NCBI GenBank assembly: GCA_030435675.1
Contig: CM059622.1
Span: 15,748,001 to 15,812,000 of the forward strand
Direction of reading: 5' to 3'
DNA: 64,000 nt
Source: Steinernema hermaphroditum
Taxonomy: Eukaryota > Nematoda > Chromadorea > Rhabditida > Steinernematidae
Shown: positions 23,801 through 34,756 of the stretch, in pieces
Layout: each line of letters starts with the position of its first letter
How positions within the stretch are numbered: the stretch's first letter is position 1
The notes under the pieces: generated by a model
Database searches by the model: none
What the model was told of the DNA's origin: nothing
Seen by the model: the letters and a program-made list of their open reading frames with translations, nothing else
Program-made: the position numbers and the translations under genes

Positions 23801-23894
23801 ACCAAGCGAGAAGAACGACACTGCGCCAATGGTTGAACATAATGGGATCCGCTTGATGTAAATCAATGATACGGAACAAATGTTATGTTAATGT
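20850..23894 (+). mobile_element. Full-length RTE-type LINE with target-site duplication
   Basis: The element is bounded by a perfect 13-bp duplication, TAAACATGTGCTG (20837-20849 and 23895-23907). It has a 136-bp 5' leader, one intact 956-codon ORF, a very short 3' UTR and a tail of ATGTTA-like repeats. These are the hallmarks of the RTE clade. The perfect duplication and undamaged ORF suggest a recent insertion. A small overlapping frame at 20906-21115 could be a leader ORF, which some RTE elements have, but that is weak. Confidence 0.88.
20986..23856 (+). CDS. RTE retrotransposon endonuclease / reverse transcriptase
   Basis: A single 956-aa polyprotein without introns. The N-terminal apurinic-type endonuclease domain (about 1-275) shows SIGTLNVRRL, VVALTELRW, LGDFNAKIG (near 174) and SDHRLV (near 267). 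The reverse transcriptase (about 470-770) shows NYRPISLLSAIYKLL, VDYEKAFD (near 614), RRGVRQGDTISP (near 670) and the catalytic FADD at 711-714. A C-terminal region with CVLPAMLYGAETW and W..RL..W follows, as in RTE elements. No stop or frameshift interrupts it. It copies its own RNA at nicked chromosomal DNA (target-primed reverse transcription). Confidence 0.95.
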   Translation: MFQPSNVGRLSIGTLNVRRLASSERLLELQEELEGINIDVVALTELRWRGTGSLQLSDSGFCFYHAGPESSEDVSGTGFLVSSRMKPFVEAFRPVSPRISALDLKFGRQLLRLFAVYAPPTSATRDDEEDEYDSLLETLRSELRAASMSGQRGASSTLRDAIAPRLRVYPALLGDFNAKIGRKEEDDEEAVGNFGYGDRNVRGQQLLDFCEENHLRAVNTFFKARPGRKWTWISPNGHTKNCIDFVLASRLIRFQSATVLGSCISSSDHRLVRAVIQTPKREVMRHEDRTLKKKYRLNRDLFRMALTTMTPCANQQDSPEDYANLVAQVQSAAEFAREPEEKSPRLSEETKRLFAQRRHLKYRRSTAAERIALTELNKLIRREIRKDLVKHHQRLVEEAIRRNRGLRHVRREAAIGRRRLTRLRDADGNLCSTTTQLKRTVKAFYEALYSSTVDVQYEEHEAQEECPDLLISEVGEALKTMRNGTAPGIDKITVEMLKTGSHVLLPWLTKLFNMCLRTCSIPQKMADSSTILLHKKGDPLELKNYRPISLLSAIYKLLTKVLTKRIERILDAAQPVEQAGFRKNFSTIDHLQAINQLVERSREYRLPLFIVFVDYEKAFDTVELNAVWSAVQQQGVPGQITKLLQKIYQEATSLVNINDEPVPIEIRRGVRQGDTISPKLFTATLEHVFRHLQWEEVGININGSRLSNLRFADDIALIAETAEDLQKMMDELNEASQRVGLKINANKTKLMSTEPTSILLNGSEVERVESFVYLGQEVRLVRDHGKEMSRRICSGWNVFKQYKQFLTNPTVEMRWKRRLFNMCVLPAMLYGAETWALTKSACKRLATAQRKMERRMVGVRLVDKKTNDWLRGVTKISDVAESAKKRKMKYAWKLANEAEEKWSKRLTDWRPIVSRPLGRPRTRWRDDIRKALRTQAWQNQARRTTLRQWLNIMGSA

Positions 23895-23907
23895 TAAACA
23901 TGTGCTG

Positions 23908-24936
23908 ATCGTGGTTCAGAAAGACAACATAACTTTTGAAATGAAACAGTCGCATGATGCAGATGTCTTTCTTGTACATGATGAAAAATGACGCTATCAG
24001 CTTGTGTTCTTGTCTCGGCTGTCAATAGTGACTTTCGCGCTTATCAGTCCGATTTGTGATCCACTCGGCGAGGTCATCTCAACAAATGCCACACACCTTC
24101 GCGTGACGTCCAAAAAACGGATGCGACAACTCGCAAACATGCAAAAACCATTAGAAGGGCAATTAAAGTACATGTTACAAATCATAAAATTTTAATCAGT
24201 CCTTTGTGCAATATCGTCAAAAGTACAGTGTCCTTAGATAAAATAGATCACCCTCTATGGCATCAGTTGTTGTAGGCTAGCTAAGATGGCTCATAAATTT
24301 GCTGTAAAAATGATGTAGAACAAAAAGGAAAAATCCAGGCAAACATTCAAACAGCCTTATAGTCAAACAGCCAATCAGGTAACGTGCTGCTGTTGCGGGC
24401 TATATGTGAATGCCGTTCTCAAACAGATTTTTCATTAAGCATTCCCAGGATGGGCAACTGTCATTTTGCAGGATTACTAGCTATACATAAGCGTGCCATT
24501 CTCTCAAAGTTTGAGCTCGAACGGCATCTAAATGGTCCTTTGTGAGCGGCGCTGATGCCAAAGAAACCCCACAACTTATGTCCAAGACATCAATTTCCAT
24601 TCACATGACCTTCTTATCATCTCACCTTTGTCAACTGTCAATGAAACAAATCTCTTCTCTATGTTTTGTGGTTGCCGGCGACCACGGTTCCTATCAATAA
24701 AGATACACAACGTCTATTGACGCTAAAAAACGAGACGGAACAAAAAATTGGAAGACCTTTTAAAGTGCAACTGATCAAGAACTGATCCTTCGACACATCA
24801 TAGTACCCTCAGTAGTACCTCCATTTGTATTTTATAGTCCATGTACGCATCATTTACACGCCTATAACGGCTTCGGAACTTCTCAGGAAACAGTAAAACA
24901 CAAATAACAGATCAGTGAGGTTGAGGTTATAATCTT
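23908..24936. other. Intergenic
   Basis: AT-rich; no gene or repeat recognised. Confidence 0.4.
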
Positions 24937-25113
24937 GCAAGTTCTCCAGGACAGCCTGATCCACTTGGTGGAGAAGGTACTCCTGGACCTTAAGGGCCAG
25001 AAGGAGGGCCTGGGAAGGATGCAGCGTATTGCCCGTGCCCGCATCGTTCGGAGATGGTTAAGGGGGCTCCCAAGTCCGAGGGTTACGGTAGAGCTCGTAT
25101 GGCCAAACAGTGA
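24937..25113 (+). pseudogene. Collagen C-terminal fragment, inverted copy of collagen 5
   Basis: The frame encodes the last 58 or so residues of collagen 5: GGPGKDA(A)YCPCPHRSE and [10 protein letters not shown] followed by a stop. An in-frame TAA sits in the Gly-X-Y part (GTPGP-stop-GPEGG). There is no N-terminal half or start. It lies about 260 bp past the 3' end of collagen 5 in the opposite orientation, so it looks like a truncated inverted duplication. Confidence 0.8.
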
Positions 25114-25368
25114 TGCTCTGAGTTCTTGACAATCTCTTTAATTCGGCGTTCAGTTTTACTATTCTTTATGACGTCCTGGCCTGATTGTATGCGGTCAAAC
25201 AGGTTCTTTTATCTATTCTCTATGGTTTATGCTATCCGCAAAATAGTCTGCAGAATGCAAGGCACTTTTGAACTCTGGGCAAGTTAATCTACGCTTTGCA
25301 TTTGATTTATGGACTTACGAAACAATTTATTCAGAACTTTACAATACACAAAGATCACAATGAGAACA

Positions 25369-26404
25369 TTACTGTTTAGCCATGCGAGCTCTACCGTAAC
25401 CCTCGGACTTGGGAGCCTCCTTAACCGCCTCCGAACGATGCGGGCACGGGCAATACTCGGCATCCTTTCCAGGCCCTCCTTCCGGCCCTTGAGTTCCAGG
25501 AGTACCATCTCCGCCAGGTGGGCCAGGCTGTCCTGGAGCTCCTGGTGGTCCGGGTGGTCCAGCGGGTCCAGCATCTCCAGTAGGTCCATCGGCACCCTTA
25601 TTTCCCGCAGGACCAGCCTCGCCAGTTGGTCCAGGCGGTCCCTCAGGTCCAGGAATGCCTTTCGTACCAGGAGCACCGTCTTTGCCAGGTTCGCCGTCCT
25701 TTCCGGGCTCTCCGTCAGGTCCAGCGTCTCCGGGTTCGCCAGGCGCTCCAGGCTCTCCATCCTTTCCTGGATTTCCATCTGGTCCGTCCTCGCCCTGAGG
25801 TCCCGGAGGTCCAGGTTCTCCGTCGGGACCGGCTGGGCCTGGTTCGCCGGCTGGGCACTTAACGCATCCCTCGTATCTCCCGTCGGGAGTGACGTGAATG
25901 ACGGCTCCGTCCTTGCCGGGCACGCCTGGGATACCGTCAGGTCCGGCAATTCCAGGCTCTCCAGCTGGTCCAGGTGGGCCAGGCGGGCATTTATTGGATC
26001 GAGAGGCGCAGTCTAAAGCAGTTCCTGTAGTCATCATGTACTCAAAAATTTGATAGGTTTGGTTTGGAGAGCATCAGGGGCGCTGAAAAGGGTCAATAAG
26101 GGAATTTACTTACTGCATCCTGAGCCCGTTTGACGTCTGTGACGCAAGATAAGCATCGGGATAGTCTGAACACGGCGATTCATTATCCCTTTCCAGGCGT
26201 CATTCGCGAGAGTCTAAAAACGATTTTTACAAACGAGCACACAAAAATTGCGCATACCTTGAATTCCCCAAGATCAGAGATCACCTCGTCGTACATGTCG
26301 TTGACATCGTGATATAGCGAAAGTCCCACGAAAAGAGCGACGACGACGGCGAGGGTGCTGGCAGTGGTGGCGACTCCGACGACTGCTCTGAGATGCTTTG
26401 TCAT
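25369..26404 (-). CDS. Cuticle collagen 5
   Basis: Exons 26404-26258, 26213-26114 and 26012-25369 (introns of 44 and 101 bp) encode 296 aa. N-terminal anchor, [22 protein letters not shown], furin site RHRR (73-76), [10 protein letters not shown], a Gly-X-Y block, CVKCPAG, an acidic and lysine-rich Gly-X-Y block (GKDGEPG-type triplets), YCPCPHR, and the tail [10 protein letters not shown]. The second intron, just before the first cysteine pair, matches collagens 1, 6 and 7. A partial inverted copy lies just downstream. Confidence 0.92.
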
Positions 26405-26983
26405 GCTGCTCCGGATGATGATTTTTGGTTGGACGACTCCTGCTTATATACTTGACATGTGAATTGCAGTAGTAGGTAGGAACAATAAAACGACAGAAAC
26501 GAGTCCATTTCCTGATGTTTCTACAACCACAGCAGCGAGTTACACTCATTACTGTGTGGATATGTTTTTCTCTCTTTGTGATAGGGTTTGATGTGTGACA
26601 CAGTTAATTGGAAGTAGTGTGACGAACGCATCAATCATCGATCTTTATTGCTCTCTTGCGGAAGTCGCTGTGCAAAGTGTCAACAAACGTATGTGAATGA
26701 GGCCTTTTTCGGGTGAGCTGATATGAGTACGAGTTACATGATTTAATAAATTATCCTTAGGAAATTCAGTAACAAACGAACAGGGCGACGGAAACCTTTG
26801 TTCAGCTCTTAGGGCACTCTGTGCAACCCAAAGCTCTCTCCAGGGCACATCAAAATTGACTTGAGAAACCTTGCTTAAAGCTGTTCTTTGTCTGTCTTCT
26901 ACAAGCATTTCATGTATGCTATGTACGCATCTCGAGTGTCATGAAATGCCTTTATTATACTACAATCGATGTAAAACACCAAT
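26405..26983. other. Intergenic between collagens 5 and 6
   Basis: Promoter side of collagen 5 (TATATA near 26446) and 3' flank of collagen 6. No other gene seen. Confidence 0.4.
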
Positions 26984-29771
26984 CTACTGTTTGTGCACGC
27001 GAGCGCGACGGTGCTTAGCCTTGGCCTTGGCACGGAGTCTGCGTCGACGTTGACGATATCCCTTTCCACCTTTTCCTCCTTCGCCTCCACCTCCACCTCC
27101 TGCTCCTCCACCGCCGCCTCCAGCAGCAGGAGCCGCGGCTCCACCTCCTCCAGAACCACCGGCGCCGTAGCCGCCTCCAGAAGCTCCACCACCGGAAGAA
27201 GCAGCAGCGCTCGCACCCCCGCCACCGCCGCCTCCGGAAGCTCCAGCTGACGCACCACCTCCGGTTCCGCCGCCACCTCCAGCACTGTATCCGCCACCGG
27301 CAGCGCCTCCACCGCCTCCAGATCCACCGCCACCTCCGGACGCTCCACCGTATCCTCCTCCACCTCCCGACAATCCACCGCCACCGGAAGAAGTAGCAGC
27401 AGCACTGCCTCCTCCACCACCTCCGGATCCGCCGCCACCTCCAGCACTGTATCCGCCACCGGCAGCGCCTCCACCAGAAGCTCCGCCACCGCCGCCGGAA
27501 GAAGCAGCAGCAGCACTGCCTCCTCCTCCACCGCCTCCAGATCCGCCGCCACTTCCAGCACTGTATCCGCCACCGGCAGCGCCTCCACCGCCTCTAGATC
27601 CACCGCCACCTCCGGATGCTCCACCGTATCCTCCTCCACCTCCCGACGATCCACCACCGCCGGAAGAAGAAGCAGCAGCACTGCCTCCTCCTCCACCGCC
27701 TCCAGATCCACCACCTCCTCCAGCACTGTATCCGCCACCGGCAGCGCCTCCACCGCCTCCAGATCCACCGCCACCTCCGGATGCTCCACCGTATCCTCCT
27801 CCACCTCCCGACGATCCACCACCACCGGAAGAAGCAGCAGCAGTACTGCCTCCTCCTCCACCGCCTCCAGATCCACCACCTCCTCCAGCACTGTATCCGC
27901 CTCCGGCAGCGCCGCCTCCAGAAGCTCCACCACCGGAAGAAGCTGCTGCGGTCGCACCTCCGCCACCGCCACCTCCGGAAGCTGCGGCAGAGGCACCGCC
28001 TCCGGATCCGCCGCCACCTCCAGCACTGTATCCACCACCGGCAGCTCCTCCACCACCTCCAGAACCTCCTCCAGCTCCACCGCCACCAGAAGCCGTTCCA
28101 CTTCCTCCTCCACCGCCATATCCGCCTCCGCCAGATGCTCCACCTCCAGCTGCAGCAGACGTACTAGGGGCCGCTTTGCTAATAGCAGCCGAATATCCAC
28201 CACCACCGCCGCCGCCAGACGATTCGGCTGGAGCAGCTGCTGAAGCAGCCGAGGCACCGCCACCGGAACCACCGTATCCGCCTCCTCCACCGCCACCGGA
28301 AGCTCCTCCGCCACTAGCAGTAGAGGCAGCTCCACCAGCTGCACCACCAGCAGAGGCACCACCACCACCACCTCCTCCATATCCTCCTCCACCACTGGCC
28401 GCAGGGGACGCGGCAGGGGCCGCTGCGGGAGGCGCTGTGGGAGCAGCAGCACCACCACCTGAGGCACCACCGGCATATCCGCCTCCACTGCCGCCGCCAG
28501 AGGCTCCACCAGAAGCTCCTCCGCTAGCTCCTCCACCGGCACCACCAGCAGCCCCGGAACCAGCAGAAGCACCTGCCCCACCACTGCCTCCTCCAGCTCC
28601 ACCTCCTCCTCCAGCGCCACCACCACCATATCCTCCTTCACCGCCTCCAGAAACAGCCGCAGTTCTCGGTGGGCAAGGACAGTACTCGGCATCGTGTCCA
28701 GGCTGTCCAGGTCCTCCAGGTTGACCGGGTCCTCCATCGCTTCCAGGCTCTCCATCTTTTCCTGGAGGTCCGGGCGGTCCAGGAGGTCCGGCTGGAGCGC
28801 CTTCATACGGAGTGGATCCATCGGGTCCAGCATTTCCAGGAGGTCCCGGGGGTCCCGGTGGGCCAGGAGGTCCAGGAAGATTTGTTTGCTTGGTACCGCT
28901 TTCTCCATCGTTTCCAGGAGGCCCATCCGGACCAGGTTGACCGTTTGGTCCGGCGTCTCCGGCTTCACCAGGTGCTCCCGCTTCTCCGTCTTTTCCAGGA
29001 TTTCCATCTTGTCCGTTTTCTCCCGGGGGTCCAGGGGGTCCAGCTGGTCCGTCAGGGCCGGGAGGTCCAGCCTCGCCCGGAGGGCATTTGATGCATTCCT
29101 TTGCCTCGTTACCGTAGCCGGCTTCGGCACCATCTCCACCAGCTTGTCCGTCCTTGCCGGGCTCGCCAGGTTCTCCGGGCTTTCCGTCTTCACCTTTTGG
29201 TCCTGGAGGTCCAGCAGGGCACTTGCTAGCCTGGGCGGCGCATTCTAAAATTGAATGACTTGAATGAGGGATCCCTGAACTATATTTTCCGATTCGGGGT
29301 CCCTATTATCGATTAAGCTACTTACTGCATTGTCCACCCTGGCTCTGTGAACCGCCAGTGACTCCTGCTGAGTAACCTCCATCGCCTCCACCTCCTCCAC
29401 CACCGTATCCTCCTCCTCCTCCGCCGCCGCCGCCGCCACCGCCTTTACCGCCACCTCCTCCTCCGCCTCCTCCATATCCAGCCTGTCTTGGGGATCGGAG
29501 GAAGACGTCGAAGTTGACATAACGGTTAGATCTTCCTTGTCGGGCGTCCATCATTGTGTGCCAGGCGTCGCTCTCAAGAACCTGCATCAAAACAGTAATT
29601 TCAATGATCCTCAAGAATCGTTTCTACCTTGAACTCCTCCAAATCCTTGACGATGTCATTGTAGAGTTGGTTCACGTCGGCAAGAAGAGTGAGAACGACG
29701 ACAAAGGTGGCGACGATGGCGGTGACGCTCGCGGCGTTTCCGATGACAACGACCGTCCGATGGAAGGTCAT
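26984..29771 (-). CDS. Giant cuticle collagen 6 with about 550-aa Gly/Ser/Ala tail
   Basis: Exons 29771-29628, 29581-29326 and 29244-26984 encode about 886 aa, nearly three times the usual cuticle-collagen length. N-terminal anchor, [22 protein letters not shown], cleavage-like site RSPR (77-80), a first glycine run (GGGGG with K and Y), [10 protein letters not shown], Gly-X-Y blocks around CIKCPSG, and [15 protein letters not shown]. From there to the end (about 28650-26984) the protein is a silk-like Gly/Ser/Ala/Tyr sequence in imperfect repeats, then a strongly basic end ([20 protein letters not shown]). The frame is open throughout. Long open frames on the other strand and in another frame come from the low complexity. 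Confidence 0.88.
26990..28650. repeat. Imperfect tandem repeat coding the collagen 6 tail
   Basis: A marker string CTGTATCCGCCACCGGCAGC recurs near 27285, 27447, 27562, 27726 and (altered) 27892 and 28028. The spacing is mostly 160-166 bp with one of 115 bp. Each unit encodes [14 protein letters not shown], a Ser/Ala block and [10 protein letters not shown]. Confidence 0.8.
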
Positions 29772-31094
29772 CTGATCGGATTCGAATGAGGATTGTGAAC
29801 AGTCGACGAGCTTATAAGGGCGCCGAGGAAATCAGATAAGAAAAGTCCGGATTGGCGTTTGACCGGTTGGAGGTGTGATGGTCATTGTGTGCTGTCGGAG
29901 ATAATGCTCAGAGACGTCTCTGCTAAAATAACAACGCTGTTAATCATCCTCCTGTCTTTAAAACAATTACATGCACCGATCGTAATAAATCATTGCTATT
30001 AAATACTATGGAACATATAAAGGTGGGCCTAGTTTAAACAAGCGGTTAGGTCAACCACTACCATTTATATTCCGACAGCCACACAACATATATGGTGGAG
30101 AGAGACACAATCAACCCTGCGGGCGGTAAGATAGGTGCTCGTAAAGTACATTAGAGTTTACTGATATCAACAGAGACATAGCATTAGTGGAGCAATCTAT
30201 GCGTGTAGTCCATCTTTTCGTCCTTTAGATCTTTGAGACGATCAGCAACGGACTTCTTGGTTCTGACCTGTCCGTGTGGATCACTACGAAGCGGTCTACA
30301 TATTTTTATTTGGTCGGTTTCGGTTCGATTCCCGTCGAGGTTCCTATTTTGTTCACTCCTTGAAACTGATAGCTCCTCGAACCATCGAACGCGACCACTC
30401 TCGTGCTCACGGACAGGCCAACGGGATCCGTCGGAAATCGGTCGATTTCGGTTCAACACCGGCCTTGGTTCGCATTTTGTTTGCTGTGTAAAATCTACCG
30501 CTCTTCGATGATCATTGATCACCGAATACAACCGCTCTTGTGTGGGCAGAAAAACGGCTAAGAAGGAAATAGGAACCAGTGGACCTGTGGGTTCTCCAAG
30601 TAAGTGTGTCACGTTATTTCCATGTAGATCCAAAGGTGAGAGCGGTTGGAAAACTCCTCAAAATTCAGCGCGTTAACTACTTTCAGTGGTATATTTGGTT
30701 TATTTTGCTAAATGGAGAACCAACACACCTGTCCGTTCCCATTTATAAAAGGTGACCCAAACAGAGCATCTAGGCTGAAGTATGGCACGTCATTTTCATG
30801 CATATCCTAAGGTGAGACCGGGTGGAAAACACATCAAAATCCAGGCTGTTATGCCTCCTATTTTCGATGACACTTTCTAGATTATCATATCCCAACGATT
30901 CCCATCACATATCTTCTCTTAAATCTCAAAGTTTTCAAAGTCACATCCGTTCCTCGTCCAATTATCTCCCCACTTTTTACGCTTCATTTGTCACCCACTC
31001 CGGTCTTACCCAACCCACAACTCGTTCTCATCGAACGCAATCCCCATAAATCCCCTCACGAGATCTTCTCACTTGCACTTGCCCGCATTGCGCA
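29772..31094. other. Intergenic between divergent collagens 6 and 7
   Basis: Contains a diverged direct repeat: about 30606-30670 and 30782-30848 share CACGT(T/C)ATTT, AAGGTGAGA, GGTGGAAAA and ATCAAAAT-like strings. No gene is supported. A stretch at about 30240-30540 has open frames on both strands but no recognisable domain. Confidence 0.45.
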
Positions 31095-32451
31095 ATGTCC
31101 GCGTCGTCGCCTGTGGGCAAATGCGCGTCGGTTGTGGTGCTCGGCGCGACAACTTTCTGCGCGTTCTTCTTGACGGCCGCGCTCATCGGAGCCAGCTTCA
31201 TCTATAATGACATTGTCGAAATGGAAGGCGATTTGCGTGGCCAAATGGGACATTTTAAGGTGAGCGAAATCTCGTTCTTACATCCCAATTTATGTCCGTA
31301 TCTTCAGAGATTAACAGATGAGGCGTGGGACCAAATGATCGTCAGCAAGCCACGCCAAAAACGCCAATATGTACAGTATCCGTACTATCCCAATTACTAC
31401 TATTCCCAAGATGGCTATGCCACACCCCCACCGGCCTATGTGACTCCCCCACAAACGTTCTTCACCCGAAGACCACGTCCTCCTATCGTCCCTCCAGGCA
31501 ATATCTATCCTCCAGCTCCTGTTGTAGTCCCGCCCGGACCTCCGGGACCAACTGAGCCTGTGGTGTATCCTCCAGCATCTACACAGTTCCCTCCCCCGCC
31601 TGTTAATCCAAATGAGGTCCCTTTCTATTCCACATCTACTCCTGGATACAGTACGTTTGAACCCACTGGCACTCCTGGACCTGATGAAATGGTTTCCGTG
31701 ACGCCCGATTATCAGTTCCCAGATAATAAGAAGTGCAGTAAGTTTTTCTTCATCACTTAAATTCACTCATGAGTATTACGTTAATGTGGACATTACAGAC
31801 TGTGGACCCGTCTCCAACAACTGCCCAGCTGGACCTCCTGGCCCACCAGGTGCCAAAGGCGAGATCGGAGAACCCGGAGTAGATGGATCTCCTGGTCACG
31901 ATGGACCTCCTGGCGAGGAGCTGGTCTACGAGAAGATGAAGGCCCCGTACTGCGTCAAATGCCCCATGGGACCACCGGGACCTCCAGGTGCCGACGGACC
32001 TGCTGGACCTCCTGGACAGCCAGGAGTACCGGGAACTCCGGGAACTAGAGGACGTGACGGAAGTCCCGCACCTCCCGGTTTCCCTGGAGACGATGGACTA
32101 CAGGGTCCTCCGGGTCCGCCCGGACCTCCTGGAGTGCCTGGCTATGATGGCCAGCGAGGAAAGGGACTTCCCGGAGAACCAGGACTTCGAGGAGCTCCTG
32201 GACCCGCGGGAGAGCCTGGGGCAAACGGGCTTCGTGGATTGGATGGAGAACGAGGACCGCCTGGACCTTACGGTGAACCTGGACGACCAGGTAGTGACGG
32301 ACTCCCTGGTGAGCCCGGTCAGCCTGGAACGTTTGGAAAGGACGGTACGGACGCTAGTTATTGTCCCTGTCCTCCAAGAACTACAGGGGAAGATCGCGCA
32401 AAGACCTACATCCTTTCAAAAGCCGTGTTTGCTCATGCACTTGCCCAATAA
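31095..32451 (+). CDS. Cuticle collagen 7 with long Tyr/Pro linker
   Basis: Exons 31095-31259, 31308-31737 and 31799-32451 encode 415 aa. Anchor segment ([20 protein letters not shown]), MGHFK at the conserved intron site, RLTDEAW, furin site RQKR (71-74), then about 120 residues rich in Tyr and Pro ([21 protein letters not shown]), [10 protein letters not shown], Gly-X-Y blocks around CVKCPMG, and YCPCPPR. The tail is long and not glycine-rich ([19 protein letters not shown]). The Tyr/Pro linker may supply extra tyrosines for dityrosine cross-links, which is an inference. It is the most diverged of the ten collagens. AATAAA follows the stop at once. Confidence 0.9.
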
Positions 32452-34756
32452 GGCCTAATAAAAATGCATTCACCCTGAATTGCTATTTGCGAATAACGTT
32501 GATGATGCCCTTATCTAACAAATAACGGGCATGAACATGGTCCCATTGTGTGCAAGGAACCCTTCTGAGATGATCGGTTTATACAAAACCCGTCTTGAAG
32601 TAAGACCTCGATCAAAAACTAGAGCTTGAAGGGATAAACAAATTATCAAAATGAAACAATTCACCATGTTCACGTTCCGCCTTCCAATTTTTAGTATGCT
32701 GCACATCAACTTCTTCTGACAGAACCACCCGCAAGCCATCACGCCTAGTTACACTTCACATGATTAATGTGTTTGAGCGGGAGAGGACCCAAAGAGGTCT
32801 GTTCATTCACCTCTCAGGGAGGTGTGTGGCATTTCTTAGAGCACTTTTACCGGAAGCAGTTAAGAGCACTAGGTTTACATTCGAGTCATCTCAGACGCTC
32901 GGCAAAAGCTGTATACAGAAAAGACATCTTTTGTTATGAACCTTGTCCAGTCGAGTCAAACCGAGAACAACCCAACTCAGCACATAGACGTGCACAACTG
33001 ACTATTTTGTTCATTTAGTTAAGACGATCGCATTATTTTAATCATGAAAAGACAGCTTTTGTTGAGGAACTTGTTCTATAATGCGATTAAATTGTGAATG
33101 GAGAACAGTTGATTGTGTGCAAGACAGCAAGGTCTGTGTGGCCGGTATGGCTGAACACACCAAGAAATTTCAAGAAAGAACGAAGTTGCCCAAATAATAA
33201 GTTTATTTAGAAGTTTATTTCTCGTATCAAAGGCTTGCGCGTTGCAAGACGTCACATACGCATAAGAGCCACATTGCTACTTCGTAGTCGCCGGCCTGTG
33301 GAGCATTTTCGACGACTTTCGTGGGCAGCAGAGCGAAGACCGGCATCCGGACGAAACTGTTTAAATGTTCTATCATTCTCATTGTGCCAACTCAATAGCA
33401 GTGAAATCTTCCATTCAAGATCGGAATTGATTTATTTTGCAATATTATGAGTTGTCACAAAATGCCACCCAGATATAACCAAATCAACTATGCAGGTCTC
33501 CCCTCTTTCTGTCATGGCTTCATATGTCTGGCACTGAAAGATGTTCGCGATAGCACAACACAAGTTTCAGTTTTTGTCATCTGGCCTTTCCGTCCTTTCC
33601 AGGCACTATCGGAGAAAGCCATCAGAATTCCAACCTTATTGGTATCTCACACCTGAAGTCACCAAAGGTTGGCGACCAAAGCCAAAGTCACCTTCGAAAG
33701 AATCAAATGCTCTGCCTTTCTTTCAAAATAATCATTATTATGAAACTCGCTCTGTGAGATAATTGAAAAAGCAGGACCCTATTTGCAACGCTCCCAGCAA
33801 AACGCATTCACATTAACGCCGCTTGATGTGACCTTATCGAGCGCATCGGTTTGAAACACCGCCGTCGCGCAAACGGAGTGTAAAGTGCGGAATTCGTTTC
33901 TTTCTCGCGTAAACACTTTCGCTTTGCGAGCCGATGTCTTTCAATGTCACGAGAGATGAATGAAGGACGCGAGCTTTTTCTGTGATTTCTTAGCGAAGAG
34001 GTACAGTTTTGGCTACATCTCGGTGAAGAGTGAGAGTATGATGCACAACTCATTTCTTGCTCGGAAAGCTAAACGACTTTGAATGGCAAAAACATTCAAT
34101 AGGCCCACACTTTCCTTCGACAAGAAGCTGCCATTACGCTAGCAGAAGAGCTTCAAAATTCCAGAGTATAAAAGCAGGAAATGGCTCTCATTGGATTCAT
34201 GTCACCGTCTACATCATAATCCATTGGTCAAGATTGGCCATAATGCCTCATAAAAAAATGAAAAACCATTCTCAACAACCTGCCCATCTTATTAAGATAG
34301 CCGAGTTCAAAGCCACAATCATGAAGATTCATACCATATCTTTGTTCTTCGGCTCACTTATACCTATCCCAATAAACCTCAAAATAGCCTGCTGTTGTCT
34401 GCTTCTTGGTGGAGCTGATCCCTTTGAACTCCAAGCTCACACTCCATTTCACGCTGGGAATTCGCCAAAGAAACATCAACTGATCTGACCACCGCTATCG
34501 GCTCCCCGGCGAGACGACGCGAACCGGTTCGCACCCTAATCTGTCGCGCACTTTCTCAACGCATCAGCGACTTCGTTTTGTTTTAAAAAATTTTACTCGC
34601 AACCTTGAAACGGGTTTCGGGCGCGTCGGTGAATGACAGCCGCCCGCTGACGTGGTTACTCAACCGGGTGAACCCGTTGGGCGGGCCCCACCTTAAAGAT
34701 ATGTATAAAAAGAGAGCCACAAATCGAACATCAGCAGTCTCATTTGCATCTCTGCC
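32452..34756. other. Intergenic, 2.3 kb
   Basis: No gene recognised. The last 60 bp hold the collagen 8 promoter, with TATAAAAAGAG at about 34704. Confidence 0.45.

Noticed and set aside
26899..29193. 764-codon frame overlapping collagen 6 on the same strand
   Set aside because: It is a shifted reading of the Gly-rich repeat. The collagen frame has matching exons, cysteine motifs and a basic end.
30310..30345. tRNA T-arm-like GGTTCGATTCCCG
   Set aside because: No acceptor, D or anticodon arm can be formed around it.
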